Notes: generated by a model from the letters alone, not told the origin. A stretch of DNA of 64,000 nucleotides from Aliamphritea spongicola (GCA_024347235.1 AP025283.1:496001-560000), one strand, 5' to 3'. Shown: positions 10,886 to 21,432, counted from the first letter of the stretch. Numbers and translations are program-made.

Positions 10886-12043
10886 ACCGGTGCGGCTACC
10901 TGAGGAGCGGGTAGCGGAATATCTGTTTCTGCTGCTGCTGGTTTAATACCCTGTTCGGTAAGCAGGTTAAGTACCTGATCACTCATATCCGGTGCCAGTG
11001 CCAGCTTGGTTGGCCAGCCGATGATGCCATTGGCAACTGGCTGGGCAAAGGCGCTGTCCGGACGGGTCAGGGCTGACTGTCTGGGTTCGGCCCGGTTAAT
11101 GCGCAGAGTGCCCCAGCGGGCGTCTGGCAGTTCAATCCAGGGCAGTAAGTCCTGTAACAGCTTTTAGCATAGCTGATTTGTGCTTCTTCGGAGCGTTGCA
11201 CGCCGGTTTCTGCCAGATCTCCTCCCAAGTACCAGGCCTGTTCGCCATTGTCGGTGGGGTGGCTGGTAATGGTCACCAGCGGTTTGCTGCCCGCGCCGAT
11301 GCAGTGGGCAAAGACCGGCAGGTTGGCACTGTGTCGTACAATGACCATGTGCAATGGCCGGCGCTGCATTTCCGGCTGACTGACCTGCCACTCATTCAGC
11401 AGGTCTTCGCTGCCTTCACCGGCAGTCAGAATATAGCGCTGTGCGGTCAGGCGAAGCTGTTTTGAAGATAGCTCAAGAGCTTCAATTTCGCCGTTGTCGC
11501 GGATGATATTCAGGTCATTCTTGTCAACTTTGAAAATGTGTTCAGCATGGGGAGTACTGAGGGCCCGGATAACACTGGGTACATTCAGAACCAGTTCGTT
11601 CAGTTTGTAGAGGCTGCCACGGAATTGTTTGTGCTGAAATACCTGTGGCCTCTCTTGCGGGCTGATGTCGTCTACCCGGCCCTTCAGAGCTTTACTGGCA
11701 AAAAGGTCGTCATCTTTGAGGCCAGTGAGCCTTTGGACCAGAGGTAATGTGCTTCGGAGAGCACCTCGGCAGAGCTGAGGTCGACTTCACCGTTACCCTG
11801 CAGACATTGCTTCCAGCGGGCAGGCATATCTGCAATGGCATTAGCTGCCTGGGTCAGGGCGCCGTTGAGGGCATATTTAGTGCCGCCGTGGATAATGCCC
11901 TGGGAGCGGATGCTCTGCCCGCCGCCGAGCTCATCTGTTTCCAGTAAAACTGCCTGATAGCCCTGTGTCCGGAGACGGTTTAATAACCAGAGGCCGGCAA
12001 TGCCGCCGCCCAGTATGATCAGATCTGTGTGAATGGTCTGCAT
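10867..12043 (-). CDS. FAD-dependent oxidoreductase (DAO family)
   Basis: A flavoprotein of about 392 aa with the dinucleotide-binding motif LIILGGGIAGLWLLNRL at residues 8-24, then a DAO-like SQGIIHGGTKYALNG segment resembling glycerol-3-phosphate dehydrogenase relatives. Two A/T-run breaks (near 11703 and 11163) are repaired by one base each, giving FASKALKGRVDDISP and AKKLLQDLLPWIELP. The repaired protein ends PAPQVAAPVWETLF at a TGA, 10867-10869. It precedes an aldo/keto reductase and is divergent from waaA. Substrate not identifiable by eye. Confidence 0.75.
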
Positions 12044-12205
12044 GATGTCGCTAAGTGAAGTCTGTTATGGCGATGATTATATCTGCTTTTTGTAGCTGAA
12101 GGTAGCTCTGCCCGGCGGCCGTGCACTGTTTAATTCTGCCGGGGCTGATAGAATCTGACCTCTTTGGTTGTTGTCAGTTGCATGTGATGGGGTATTACTG
12201 AGTTT

Positions 12206-13463
12206 ATGCTACGTGTTTTATACAGTTTGGTGCTTTATCTGCTGACACCGGTCATTCTGTTACAGCTCTGGCGCAGGGAGGAAAATCTCCCGCATACCGG
12301 CAACGCTGGGGGAGCGGTTCGGTTATTACCCGGCTGATATAAAGGTGCCGCAGTCACCTTTATGGATTCACAGTGTTTCCGTTGGGAAACCATCGCCATC
12401 GCCCCCATGGTCGAGCGTATTCTGGCGGAGTATCCGCAGATGCCGGTGCTGATGACGACGATGACACCGACCGGCAGTGAGCGGGTCACGTCGATGTTTG
12501 TGGCCGGGTCACCCATGTTTACTGTCCTTATGATTTGCCAGGGGCGCTGGCCCGTTTTCACCGGCGTTTTAATCCCCGTGCCTGTGTGATTGTAGAAACA
12601 GAGCTGTGGCCGAATCTGATTCATAGCTGTTATCAGAATAAGGTGCCGGTGCTGGTGGCAAATGCCCGTTTGTCGGCCCGTTCAGCAAAAGGTTATCAGC
12701 GCTTTAGCAGTCTGACCCGGACAATGCTGGATAAGCTGACGGTAATTGCTGCACAAAATGCCGTGGATGGTGAACGCTTTTTGTCGCTGGGGCTGGCGGA
12801 AGAAAAGTTACAGGTGACCGGCAGTATTAAGTTTGATATCGAAATTGATCACAGCAAAACCGAACTGGGAAATCAGTTACGCAGTCATTGGGGGCAGCGT
12901 CCGGTCTGGGCGGCGGCCAGTACCCATGATGATGAACACCGTCAGATAATCGCCGTTCATCAGGCCTTGCTGAAAGTGTTTCCGACGTTAATGCTGGTGC
13001 TGGTACCCCGTCATCCGGAGCAGTTTGCTGTAGCCGGGGATCAGGCGGAAGCCGCCGGGCTGAACGTGTGCCGGCGCAGCAGCGGTGATATCCCTGATGC
13101 AACCACTCAGGTGTTTGTGGGGATACATTAGGTGAAATGCTGGGCTTCTGTGCGGCGTCGGACATTGTTTTTGTCGGCGGCAGTCTGATTGAACGTGGCG
13201 GTCATAACCCGCTGGAACCGGCGCTGCTGTCACGGCCGGTGCTGGTCGGGCCGCATTACTTTAACTTCCTGCAGATTACCGATCAGCTGGCTGAAGCCGG
13301 CGGTCTGAATGTGGTGGCGGATGAACAGGCACTGGAATCACGCCTCAAAGCGTTATTGGAGGATACGGTTCAGGCCGGTGATATGGGCGCAAAAGGAAAG
13401 GCGTATCTGGATGCCAACCGCGGCGCGCTCGACAGATTATTAGCGCTGGTTACCGGATTGTAG
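12206..13463 (+). CDS. waaA: 3-deoxy-D-manno-octulosonic acid transferase (Kdo transferase)
   Basis: Attaches Kdo to lipid IVA on the cytoplasmic face of the inner membrane. The protein is about 420 aa after repair, close to the family size, with an amino-terminal hydrophobic anchor (MLRVLYSLVLYLLTPVILLQ). Family blocks include WIHSVSVGETIAIAPMVER, VETELWPNLI, NARLSARSAKGYQRF and the donor-site region DIVFVGGSLIERGGHNPLEP. This gene has the densest damage: breaks near 12290, 12312, 12387, 12508 and 13122, each repaired by one base, almost all G. The separate pieces would otherwise look like several small genes. Divergent from the FAD oxidoreductase; 3' end faces gmhA. Confidence 0.93.
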
Positions 13464-13481
13464 TTTCCAGCGCTGTACGGG

Positions 13482-14045
13482 TCAGATTTCTGTGCTGACC
13501 CGGTCCATTTCTTCGCACAGCCAGTGGCCCACAAAAATATGGGCTTCCTGAATCCGTGCAGTTTCATTGCAGGGAACGCACAGGCAGTGGTCAGCAATAT
13601 CCTTTAATTCTCCGCCAGTGGCGCCGGTCCAGGCCCAGCAGGTGGCTCCGATACCCTGTGCGGCTTTAATGGCGTCAATGATGTTAGCGCTGTTGCCTGA
13701 TGTGGAAATTCCGATGACCAGATCCTTTGGCTGACACAGGGCCTGCATCTGACGGGTAAATACCGTACTGAAGTCATAGTCGTTGGAGTGTGCGGTCAGG
13801 ATGGAGGTGTCGGTTGTCAGGGCAATGGCCGCCAACGGCCGGCGCTCTGCTTTATAACGAACCACAAACTCTGCTGCCAGATGCTGGCTGTCCGCCGCAC
13901 TGCCACCGTTGCCCATGAAAATCAGTTTGCCGCCAGCTTCAAATGTGGCGGTGATATGTTCCGCAAGCAGTTCGGTATCCGCCTGAATGCTATCCAGCTT
14001 GTTAAACAGTTCCTGATGACGTTGCAGAGCATTGCTGAAAGACAT
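13482..14045 (-). CDS. gmhA: Phosphoheptose isomerase GmhA
   Basis: Converts sedoheptulose 7-phosphate to D-glycero-D-manno-heptose 7-phosphate, the first step towards the ADP-heptose finished by HldE. The intact 187-aa frame is a single SIS domain with GGKLIFMGNGGSAADSQHLA and AIALTTDTSILTAHSNDYDF, then VIGISTSGNSANIIDAI. DiaA is a close relative, but the TERR-like RYKAERRPLAAIALTTD segment and the nearby heptose genes favour GmhA. It lies 12 bases downstream of cyaY on the same strand, so the two may share a transcript. Confidence 0.85.
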   Translation of the reverse strand: MSFSNALQRHQELFNKLDSIQADTELLAEHITATFEAGGKLIFMGNGGSAADSQHLAAEFVVRYKAERRPLAAIALTTDTSILTAHSNDYDFSTVFTRQMQALCQPKDLVIGISTSGNSANIIDAIKAAQGIGATCWAWTGATGGELKDIADHCLCVPCNETARIQEAHIFVGHWLCEEMDRVSTEI

Positions 14046-14057
14046 GTGTTATTCCGT

Positions 14058-14381
14058 TCAGATATCAAATTCAAAAGTTTCGCCGGCCTGTTCGGCAAAC
14101 ACGCTGTTCAGCACTGCCTGCAGGGTTTCACCGTCACTGTCGCGTATCCAGGTCTGCCTGTCTTCAGCATAGTCGAAATGAAAACCGCCGCTGCGGGCTG
14201 CCAGCCAAAGCTGAGTAACCGGGGTCTGGCGGGTAAAAATAATCTGCGTCTGGTTTTCACAGATAACGGTTAACACACCGCCGTTATTTTCATAATCCAG
14301 ATCCGTGCTGGCTTCATCCAGCGCTTCTTCTATGGCGACAAACGTATCGTCGACGCGCTGATTAAATTCGGACTCATTCAT
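14058..14381 (-). CDS. cyaY: Iron-sulfur cluster assembly protein CyaY (bacterial frataxin)
   Basis: A 107-aa frataxin homologue that modulates Fe-S cluster assembly with IscS and IscU. The acidic first helix (VDDTFVAIEEALDEASTDLD) supplies the iron-binding ridge, and the beta sheet includes GGVLTVICENQTQIIFTRQ and LWLAARSGGFHFDY, both highly characteristic. The frame is intact. In many gammaproteobacteria cyaY is directly divergent from lptM-lysA-dapF; here a diguanylate cyclase gene is interposed between them. Confidence 0.93.
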   Translation of the reverse strand: MNESEFNQRVDDTFVAIEEALDEASTDLDYENNGGVLTVICENQTQIIFTRQTPVTQLWLAARSGGFHFDYAEDRQTWIRDSDGETLQAVLNSVFAEQAGETFEFDI

Positions 14382-14474
14382 AATGGATATTTACCTGGCA
14401 TTGTAAGGTGGGCCGATTATATACAGATGCTCTGTTGAGAGCGATTATTATTCCAAGAGTTCCCTCAGGTTCGG

Positions 14475-15994
14475 TCAGCTTTGCTCTGTGGCCAGATAAC
14501 GGTTTCGTCCGGCGGCTTTGGCGGCCAGCAACTGCTCATCTGCCAGCTGAACCAGTTCGTAAGGCGACGGGTCATGCGCCTTAGCAGAAGTAGCAATGCC
14601 GATACTGACCGTGATGTCACAGATCTTGTCGTCATCCCTGTGCGGGTTTTCATCACGCAGTAGCTGCTGCAAATTTTCAGCAACCCTGATGGCACCGTTC
14701 ATGGGGTTTCCGGCAACAGCAGGATAAATTCTTCCCCGCCATAGCGGAATGCCATGTCTGCCGGGCGGTTGACCGATTTAGCGATCAGTTTCGCAGTGGC
14801 ACGTAAACAGTTATCCCCGGCCAGATGGCCGTGTTTGTCGTTGTAACGTTTAAAGTGATCAATATCGATGATCAGAACTGACAGCGGTCTTTTCGCCCGG
14901 GTAACCCGCAACCATTCGAGTTCCAGAAGGTGTTCAAATTCCCGGCGGTTATACAGCTGGGTCAGATGATCCCGGTTAGACAGTTGCTGATACTGATCAG
15001 CAAGCTGTTTCAGGGAAATAAGACGACGACTTCTTGCTGAGAATACTTCCGCCTGTAACTCCGGGTGCAGGTAGTCGCTGTAACACAGGCGGTAACTGAG
15101 TGCTTCCGTTGCGGAAATATAACCTGTGTCCAGAAATACCACGGACAGTTGCTGCAGATTGCGCTGCTGAATCAGTTCTATACAGGCGAGGTTGGCTTCA
15201 CTGTCCGGCGTACCGGTGAGTAATACCAGGTCAAGGCTTTCCGGGCTGTTTAGGTGATCGGCAAGCTGCTGGTAACTGCCCATTACCCGGATGTCGTATT
15301 CGTTACGCAGCGGTTCGATAAAGTGCCAATGTTCAGATAATGATCCCAGCAGAGCGATGATCGGCCGGGGTTTAAAGCTGCAACTGGCAACCTCGCAGGA
15401 GAGCATCTTCTCGTTGCCACTCAGGTAAGCCAGTATTTCAGTGACACTGGACAGGCCCAGCATGGCCCGGCTGTTATGGTGCTGTAAAATCGGAATACGT
15501 CGCTGAAAGACGGGGTCTTCCCAGCCCGCCTGCCATTCCCGGAGCAATGCTTCGCGCTGCGCAAGGTTATAGTTCTGTATCTCGCTGGCAGTCAGGCCAC
15601 ATTCGCTAAGCAGCGCCAGTAAAACCTGCTCCTGAGCAATATCCCGGCCCTGTTGCCACAGTGCCCGGTAAACCGCGAGGCGGAAGGCAGGTACTTTTTC
15701 CGGGTGTAACAACTCAAGGCTGGCGGCAAGCTGGTTAGCACGCCGGGTATTGGAGCGTATCGGTGGCAGTGCTATGTGTATTTCAGGGGCCCGGTGCCGG
15801 ACGGTGGCAACTTCGCTGGCCAGTTCAACTTGTTCATCCAGCGTGAATTCCCGGATCTGCGCATCAGGTGCGTGTTCAATTAACTTCCAGCGTACGTCAG
15901 TGAGCCAGTCATGGGCGGCGAGGTGTTCGTGGAGTGCGTAGCAAAACGGACAGTTAAAATCACCGTAAACGGTATTTTGTACAGGGTCTTTCAT
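14475..15994 (-). CDS. DsbA-like thioredoxin-fold / GGDEF fusion (putative diguanylate cyclase)
   Basis: About 506 aa after one C is restored near 14702. Residues about 1-200 look like a DsbA/FrnE-type thioredoxin fold with the redox motif CPFC in YGDFNCPFCYALHEHL and no signal peptide, so cytoplasmic. Residues about 215-340 look like a degenerate receiver domain (PIIALLGSLSEHW, then LDLVLLTGTPD) without obvious phospho-acceptor geometry. Residues about 345-500 are a GGDEF domain: DHLTQLYNRREFE, DIDHFKRYNDKHGH, active-site GGEEF, and RPAD five residues upstream, the position of the product-inhibition I-site. It should make cyclic di-GMP. The redox motif suggests, but does not prove, control by thiol state. 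Confidence 0.82.
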
Positions 15995-16249
15995 AAAAAT
16001 CTGTCTCGCGACTACAGCTATGATACGGCTTCATCTTAGAGCGGAGTGGATGCCGGCTGCAAGCTGCTGTGCTGCAATTGGGGTGGCAGAGTGGAAATTT
16101 GCACCTGCAGAGGGGATGCAGTACTTTTCTGGTGTAGCTGTGGGTATAATCGTCCGTTATTTGTGCGCAAGGCCGGAATAACAGGTGAAATCTGTTTCAG
16201 GTTCCGGGGCGGCGTGAAGGAAGACTAATCACCAGAGAGATATCTGACG
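15995..16249 (+). promoter_or_regulatory. Divergent intergenic region with a candidate -10 for lptM-lysA-dapF
   Basis: This 255-base gap separates the GGDEF fusion gene (minus) from lptM (plus). A perfect TATAAT lies at 16145-16150 about 100 bases upstream of lptM; no good -35 is seen at 16-18 bases, so the promoter call is weak. No other gene is supported in the gap. Confidence 0.35.
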
Positions 16250-16360
16250 ATGAAACATTGCTGGGTTGCTGTGTTTATCAGTTGTATTTTACTGGCAGGC
16301 TGTGGTCAGAAAGGGCCGCTGTATCTGCCGGATGAGGCTCCGCAGACGGAGCAAAACTAA
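16250..16360 (+). CDS. lptM: Small lipoprotein LptM (YifL family), LPS translocon assembly factor
   Basis: A 36-aa lipoprotein easily missed because of its size. It has an amino-terminal hydrophobic signal, a lipobox LAGC with acylated Cys at residue 18, and directly after it GQKGPLYLP, the conserved GLKGPLY-type motif of YifL/LptM. LptM is anchored in the outer membrane and helps mature the LptD-LptE complex. The tail is much shorter than in E. coli. It sits immediately upstream of lysA, the conserved gammaproteobacterial position. Confidence 0.9.
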   Translation: MKHCWVAVFISCILLAGCGQKGPLYLPDEAPQTEQN

Positions 16361-16364
16361 ATTT

Positions 16365-16382
16365 TTGCGTGGCTACACGCAA
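16365..16382 (+). repeat. Intercistronic hairpin between lptM and lysA
   Basis: Seven-base perfect stem TTGCGTG / CACGCAA with a four-base loop. It lies 5 bases after the lptM stop and lacks a following U tract, so it is more likely an mRNA processing or stability element than a terminator. Confidence 0.4.
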
Positions 16383-16404
16383 GCAGCAGAAGTAGAAAAA
16401 CAAG

Positions 16405-17651
16405 ATGGATAACTTCGAATACCGAAACGGTGCCTTATTTGCAGAAGATGTAGCAGTCAGTGCCATTGCTGAAGAGTTCGGCACCCCTGCCTACATTTAT
16501 TCCCGTGACGCGCTGGAACGTGCTTATCTGGCATATGCCGAGGCACTTGAAGGCCGTGACGCGCTGGTGTGTTATGCGGTGAAAGCGAACTCAAATATCG
16601 CCGTGCTGAACGTACTGGCCCGGTTGGGTGCTGGCTTTGATATTGTTTCGGAAGGTGAGCTGGAGCGGGTGCTTCAGGCTGGCGGGCAGGCGGATAAGAT
16701 TGTTTTCTCCGGTGTTGCCAAGCGTGAGTCTGAGATGCGCCGTGCACTGGAAGTCGGTATTCATTGTTTTAATATCGAGTCGGAAGCTGAACTGGATCGC
16801 CTGAACAGCGTTGCTGAACAGATGGGCAAGGTTGCACCGATCTCTCTACGGGTTAATCCGGATGTGGATGCGGGCACCCACCCGTATATTTCCACCGGCC
16901 TGAAAGACAATAAGTTTGGTGTTGCCATTGAAGATGCTGCCCGCATTTATGCCTATGCCAACAGCCTGAGCCACCTGAGTATTCAGGGGCTGGATTGCCA
17001 TATCGGATCACAGCTGACAGAAACCGCGCCGTTTATCGATGCGCTGGACCGTCTGCTGGTGCTGATCGATGCACTGGCGGAGCAGGGGATTACGATTCAG
17101 CACCTTGATCTGGGTGGTGGTCTGGGTGTGTGTTACACCGATGAAGTGCCGCCTACGCCACAATCATATATTGCAGAAGTACTGGCGAAACTGGGTGACC
17201 GTCCGCTGAAACTGATTTTTGAGCCGGGTCGTTCCATTGCTGCTAATGCAGGTATTCTGGTCACTAAGGTCGAGTTTCTGAAGTGCGCAGAGCATAAGAA
17301 CTTTGCGATCATTGATGCAGCGATGAACGATATGATCCGCCCTTCTCTGTACAGTGCGTACATGGATATTATTCCTGCGCAGGTACGTGAAGAGGGTGAA
17401 AGCCGCGTATATGATCTGGTAGGCCCGGTATGTGAAACCGGAGATTTCCTGGGTAAAGAACGGACGCTGAATATTCAGCCGGGGATTTGCTGGCGGTTTG
17501 TTCTGCAGGCGCATATGGTTTTACTATGAGCTCTAATTACAACAGCCGGAACCGTGCGGTAGAAGTGATGGTTGATGATAACCACAGCCATGTGATCCGT
17601 CAGCGTGAAACTCTGGCCGATCAGTTACGGGGCGAACAGTTACTGCCTTAA
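16405..17651 (+). CDS. lysA: Diaminopimelate decarboxylase
   Basis: PLP enzyme making L-lysine from meso-diaminopimelate. About 415 aa after one G is restored near 17487. The pyridoxal-binding lysine lies in ALVCYAVKANSN. The glycine-rich phosphate site is LDLGGGLGV, and LIFEPGRSIAANAG and the DAP-specific CETGDFLG motif follow. The repaired carboxyl end reads GDLLAVCSAGAYGFTMSSNY, the family's conserved AGAYG segment, and stops at 17651. It is followed 68 bases later by dapF, which makes its substrate. Confidence 0.95.
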
Positions 17652-17719
17652 CGGCTGTATGTCACCGGTTTGCTGTTGCCCGGCCAGAGCCGGGCAGTTA
17701 CACCAAGTAAGAGAACACT

Positions 17720-18548
17720 ATGTTAGTCCGATTTACAAAAATGCACGGCCTGGGAAATGACTTTCTGGTGCTGGATATGGTAACCCAGAAGATCAGGCTG
17801 AATTCTGCACTGGTAGCAAAGCTGGCTGACCGTAATTTCGGTGTGGGCTTCGATCAGTTACTGATTGTTGAGCCGCCGAGCAATCCTGATATGGACTTCC
17901 GTTATCGCATCTATAATGCGGATGGCAGCGAAGTAGAGCATTGTGGCAATGGTGCACGCTGCTTCGCCAAATTTGTACGGGATAAGCGCTTAACTGCTAA
18001 AGACCGGATTGCAGTGGAAACCCAGAAAGGTGAAATTTACCTGACGGTCACTGAAAATCAGGACGTTGAAGTGGATATGGGCGCGCCGGTTCTGGCTCCC
18101 GGGAAGTACCCTTTCAGTCTGATGAACAGGCTGCTGTGTATCAAGTAGAAGCTGCCGGTGCTGTGCATGAAATCAGTGCCGTTTCCATGGGAAATCCCAC
18201 GGTGTGCTGGTGGTCGATTCGGTTGATACTGCACCGGTTGAAACACTGGGACCTGTTCTGGAGGCACATGCTGATTTTCCGGCCAAAGCGAACATTGGCT
18301 TTATGGAAGTGGTTGCCCGTGATGAAGTGCGTTTAAGGGTTTTCGAACGGGGCGCAGGAGAAACCCTTGCCTGCGGAACCGGTGCCTGTGCAGCCGTGGT
18401 GGCAGGACAGCTACGTGGCCTGCTGGATGAAACAGTTAAAGTGCATTTACCCGGTGGCAGCCTGAGTATTTCCTGGCAGGGTAATAATTCTTCGGTAATG
18501 ATGACCGGACCGGCAACAACGGTATTTGAAGGGCAGATTTATTTATGA
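17720..18548 (+). CDS. dapF: Diaminopimelate epimerase
   Basis: Converts LL- to meso-diaminopimelate for lysine and peptidoglycan. With single-base repairs near 18110 and 18200 (CCC to CCCC, restoring MGNPHGV) the protein is 276 aa, close to the usual family length. Catalytic cysteines lie in [11 protein letters not shown] and [11 protein letters not shown]. The opening [12 protein letters not shown] is diagnostic. The stop overlaps the ATG of the DUF484 gene, indicating coupling. Confidence 0.95.
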
Positions 18549-19235
18549 CAGCTGATGCAGTTGAGGTTCAGAACGAAGTTTCTGAACAGCAGGTAATTGA
18601 TTATCTGAAACAGCACCCGGATTTTTTACCGGCAATGAGAATTTGCTGGAGAAACTTTACGTGCCTCATCAGCGCGGTAACACGGTTTCTCTGGTTGAGC
18701 GGCAGACGTCACTGTTACGGGAAAAACCGTGAACTGTACGACTACCTGAGTGATCTGGTGGGCGTTGCCCGGGAAAATGAAATTCAGTTCAAGAAAACCA
18801 AAAATGGTGGTTTCTTTGCTGGAAGCCGAAACCCTGGACGATGTGGCTGTAGCGGTAGAAGAATGTCTGTGTGAAGAGTTCCACAGTGATACTACCGCGT
18901 TACTGCTGTTCGGCCCTGCCCGTGATGATGTGAATAACCTGCGTATTATGCCCCGGGAAGACGCTGCTGTTGTTGAGGCGCTGGCGAACAGCTCTCAGAC
19001 CAGCTGCGGTAACCTGACTGAACTGCAGAATGAGCTGCTGTTTAAGGAACATGCCTTCAAAGTGAAGTCGGCGGCTGCGGTGCCTCTGGTGAAGGGTGAG
19101 ACCATCGGTCTGCTGGCGATTGGCAGTTATGACAGCGAATATTTCCAGAGTAATCAGGGCACCCTGTTTCTGGATTATATCGGTCAGGTGCTGAGCCGGG
19201 TTGTTTCACATATCTTACGCCGGTCCGAGGACTGA
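18545..19235 (+). CDS. DUF484 family protein (YigA-like)
   Basis: A cytoplasmic protein of about 231 aa after repair. The opening [20 protein letters not shown] is characteristic of DUF484, followed by a short coiled segment ([20 protein letters not shown]) and a GAF-like carboxyl domain ending [18 protein letters not shown]. Three breaks near 18638, 18725 and 18800 lie in G or A runs. Function is unknown; the family is constantly found between dapF and xerC, which is the case here. Confidence 0.85.
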
Positions 19236-19237
19236 GT

Positions 19238-20184
19238 TTGACGGCTGAGCTGCCGGATCAGGCACGGTCAGGTTTTTGCTTATCTGAGTGCTGAACGGCA
19301 GCTGTCGCCTCATACGCTGAATAATTATCGGCGTGACCTGCAAAGGCTGTGGGAATACCTGCAGTCGCAACAGATTTTCAGCTTCAATGAATCCCCGTGG
19401 CATGAAGTGCTACCTCAGCATATCCGGGGCTTTGTTGCCACCGCACATCATCAGGGGCTGGGCGGAAAAAGCATCCAGCGCGCCCTGTCAGCGACCCGGA
19501 CTTTTATAAATATCTGCACCGGGAAGGGCTGGCAACGGCTGATCCTGCTGCTGGTATCCGTGCCCCGAAAAGCCCGAAGCGTTTACCCAAAACCCTGGAT
19601 CCGGACCAGCTTACCGGCTTACTTGATAAACCGTTAGGGAATGATCCCCTGAGCTGCAGGGACCATGCTATGGTGGAGCTGCTGTATTCGTCAGGTATGC
19701 GATTAGCTGAGCTGGTGAGTCTGGATGTTTATGATCTGGATTTTCAGGATGCCAGTCTGCGGGTCACCGGTAAGGGACGTAAAGAGCGGTTGTTGCCTAT
19801 TGGCCGTAAGGCGATGGATGCATTAGAGCGCTGGCTGGCATGTCGTGATAAGCTGGCCAGACCGGACGAAATGGCTGTTTTTGTCAGTCAGCGGGGCCGG
19901 CGAATATCGGCTCGCAGCGTGCAGTTGCGGCTGGCACGCTGGGGGATTACCAAGGCAGTGATAGCCGGGTATACCCGCACCGTCTGCGGCACTCGTTTGC
20001 CAGTGATATGCTGGCCTCCAGTGGTGATCTGAGGGCGGTGCAGGAATTACTGGGGCATTCTGATATTGCGACCACTCAGGTATATACCCATTTGGATTTT
20101 CAGCATCTGCTGGATGTTTATGATCAGGCGCATCCACGGGCAAAACGTCAGTCAGCCCGAAAAACACAAACAGGACAGCAATGA
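19238..20184 (+). CDS. xerC: Site-specific tyrosine recombinase XerC
   Basis: Resolves chromosome dimers at dif together with XerD. The amino core-binding domain contains [19 protein letters not shown]. The catalytic domain contains [16 protein letters not shown] (first Arg), [12 protein letters not shown] (Lys), [12 protein letters not shown] (His-x2-Arg), [14 protein letters not shown] (His and the nucleophilic Tyr) and the XerC-typical ending [19 protein letters not shown]. Breaks near 19265, 19505 and 19950. The TTG start at 19238 is tentative because the first break lies close behind it. TGA overlaps the ATG of the next gene. This is the housekeeping recombinase, not a mobile-element integrase. 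Confidence 0.92.
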
Positions 20185-20885
20185 TTAAATGTATTACTTT
20201 CGACCTGGATGACACCCTCTGGGCAGTCGATCCGGTCATCACCCATGCTAACAACACGCTGTATGGCTGGCTGGATGAGCACGCCCCGAATTTACCCGGC
20301 AGCACACCGTCAGTGACTTTCCTGCCCTGCGCGAGCAAGTGCTGGAAGCCTATCCTGAAACCGCCCACAGCGTAACCCTGATTCGTTTACGGCAGCTTGA
20401 AATTGGTCTGCGGCAGGCCGGTTACGGTGAGGCGGAAATAGAAAAGCTTGTGCCCCGGGCGTTTGATATATTTCTTGCAGCCCGAAATGAAGTGACTTTC
20501 TTTCCCCATGTGAAGGATATGCTCAGTGCGCTGAAACAAGAAGATTACCGGATCGGTGCTCTGAGCAACGGTAACGCCGAGGTTGGCCGGGTCGGGCTGG
20601 GTGAATGGTTTGATTTCGCGCTGAATGCGCATATGGTTGGTCATGAAAAACCACACCCTGCGATGTTTGAAAAATGCTTGCCAGTGAACAGCTGAAACCG
20701 GCTGAAGTGATTCATATTGGTGATAATCCTGATCATGATGTGGCCGGAGCCCAGCAACTTGAATTCGGACAATTTGGGTAAATTTACAGCAACAGGCCCA
20801 TAAAACAGGTGAAACTGCTGATCAGGTGGTAACCTGTTTAAGTGAGGTGTTTGATGCGGTTGCCGCGATCCGTGCCCGCGGGTAA
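20181..20885 (+). CDS. yigB: HAD-superfamily phosphatase, YigB-like
   Basis: About 235 aa after repair, close to E. coli YigB, an FMN/sugar-phosphate phosphatase. Motif I is [12 protein letters not shown], motif [10 protein letters not shown], motif III Lys in [11 protein letters not shown], and motif [15 protein letters not shown]. Frameshifts near 20300, 20680 and 20770 split it. It overlaps the xerC stop by four bases, matching the conserved lysA-dapF-DUF484-xerC-yigB order. Confidence 0.88.
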
Positions 20886-20919
20886 GGCACGCGGGTAGCC
20901 GGAAATAAAAGGGATACTT

Positions 20920-21432
20920 ATGTCAGGCCAGTTACGTAACCAGATAAACATGACCTACGATTCGGCGGAAGATCGGATCCTGATCAGGGCGACCGATCAG
21001 GGCAGGGAGTACCGTGCCTGGTGGACGCGCCGGTTAGCGCTGCGCATGAGTAATCTGTTCGTTGAACAGGAATTCCCAACCGAGAACAGCGACAGTCATC
21101 TTGCACCGGATCAGCGTCAGGTGCTGGGTGATATGGAAAAACAGGGCGCCATTCAGAGTGCTGACTTTGATACGCCCTTTGAAGAGGCTGCCATTGATCA
21201 TTATCCGCTGGGTGAGGACGGTATTCTGATTCAGCGTATCGATGTGAAAATTGATGGTAAGGTGGTGAAGCTGGTGATGTTACCGGCGGACGGCGAAGGG
21301 TTGACCCTGACCCTGCCACCCAGCCAGCGTTATTCGTTTGAACATATGTTGCATCAGGTTATGCAGGCGGCGGACTGGCATTTGGCGGCAACGCTGCCGG
21401 CAACGGAACCGGTTGATATCATTACCCATTAA
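20920..21432 (+). CDS. Conserved-looking hypothetical protein, 170 aa
   Basis: Intact frame with no recognised domain. It is predicted soluble, has no signal peptide, and is rich in acidic residues. It contains EYRAWWTRRLALRM near residue 30 and ends in a predicted helix-containing segment (RYSFEHMLHQVMQAADWHL). It lies 35 bases after yigB and 68 bases before a VOC-family gene on the same strand, so it may belong to that transcript. A ribosome site is plausible (AAAAGGG upstream). I cannot assign a function. Confidence 0.65.
   Translation: MSGQLRNQINMTYDSAEDRILIRATDQGREYRAWWTRRLALRMSNLFVEQEFPTENSDSHLAPDQRQVLGDMEKQGAIQSADFDTPFEEAAIDHYPLGEDGILIQRIDVKIDGKVVKLVMLPADGEGLTLTLPPSQRYSFEHMLHQVMQAADWHLAATLPATEPVDIITH

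Noticed and set aside
12206..13463. Reading the pieces of waaA as several small genes or a pseudogene
   Set aside because: Adding five bases in runs yields one 420-aa Kdo transferase; the gene is normally essential and neighbouring genes show the same error type.
19238..20184. Tyrosine recombinase as a sign of an integrated mobile element
   Set aside because: Sequence and position (dapF-DUF484-xerC-yigB) identify the housekeeping XerC; no attachment sites, cargo or direct repeats were seen.
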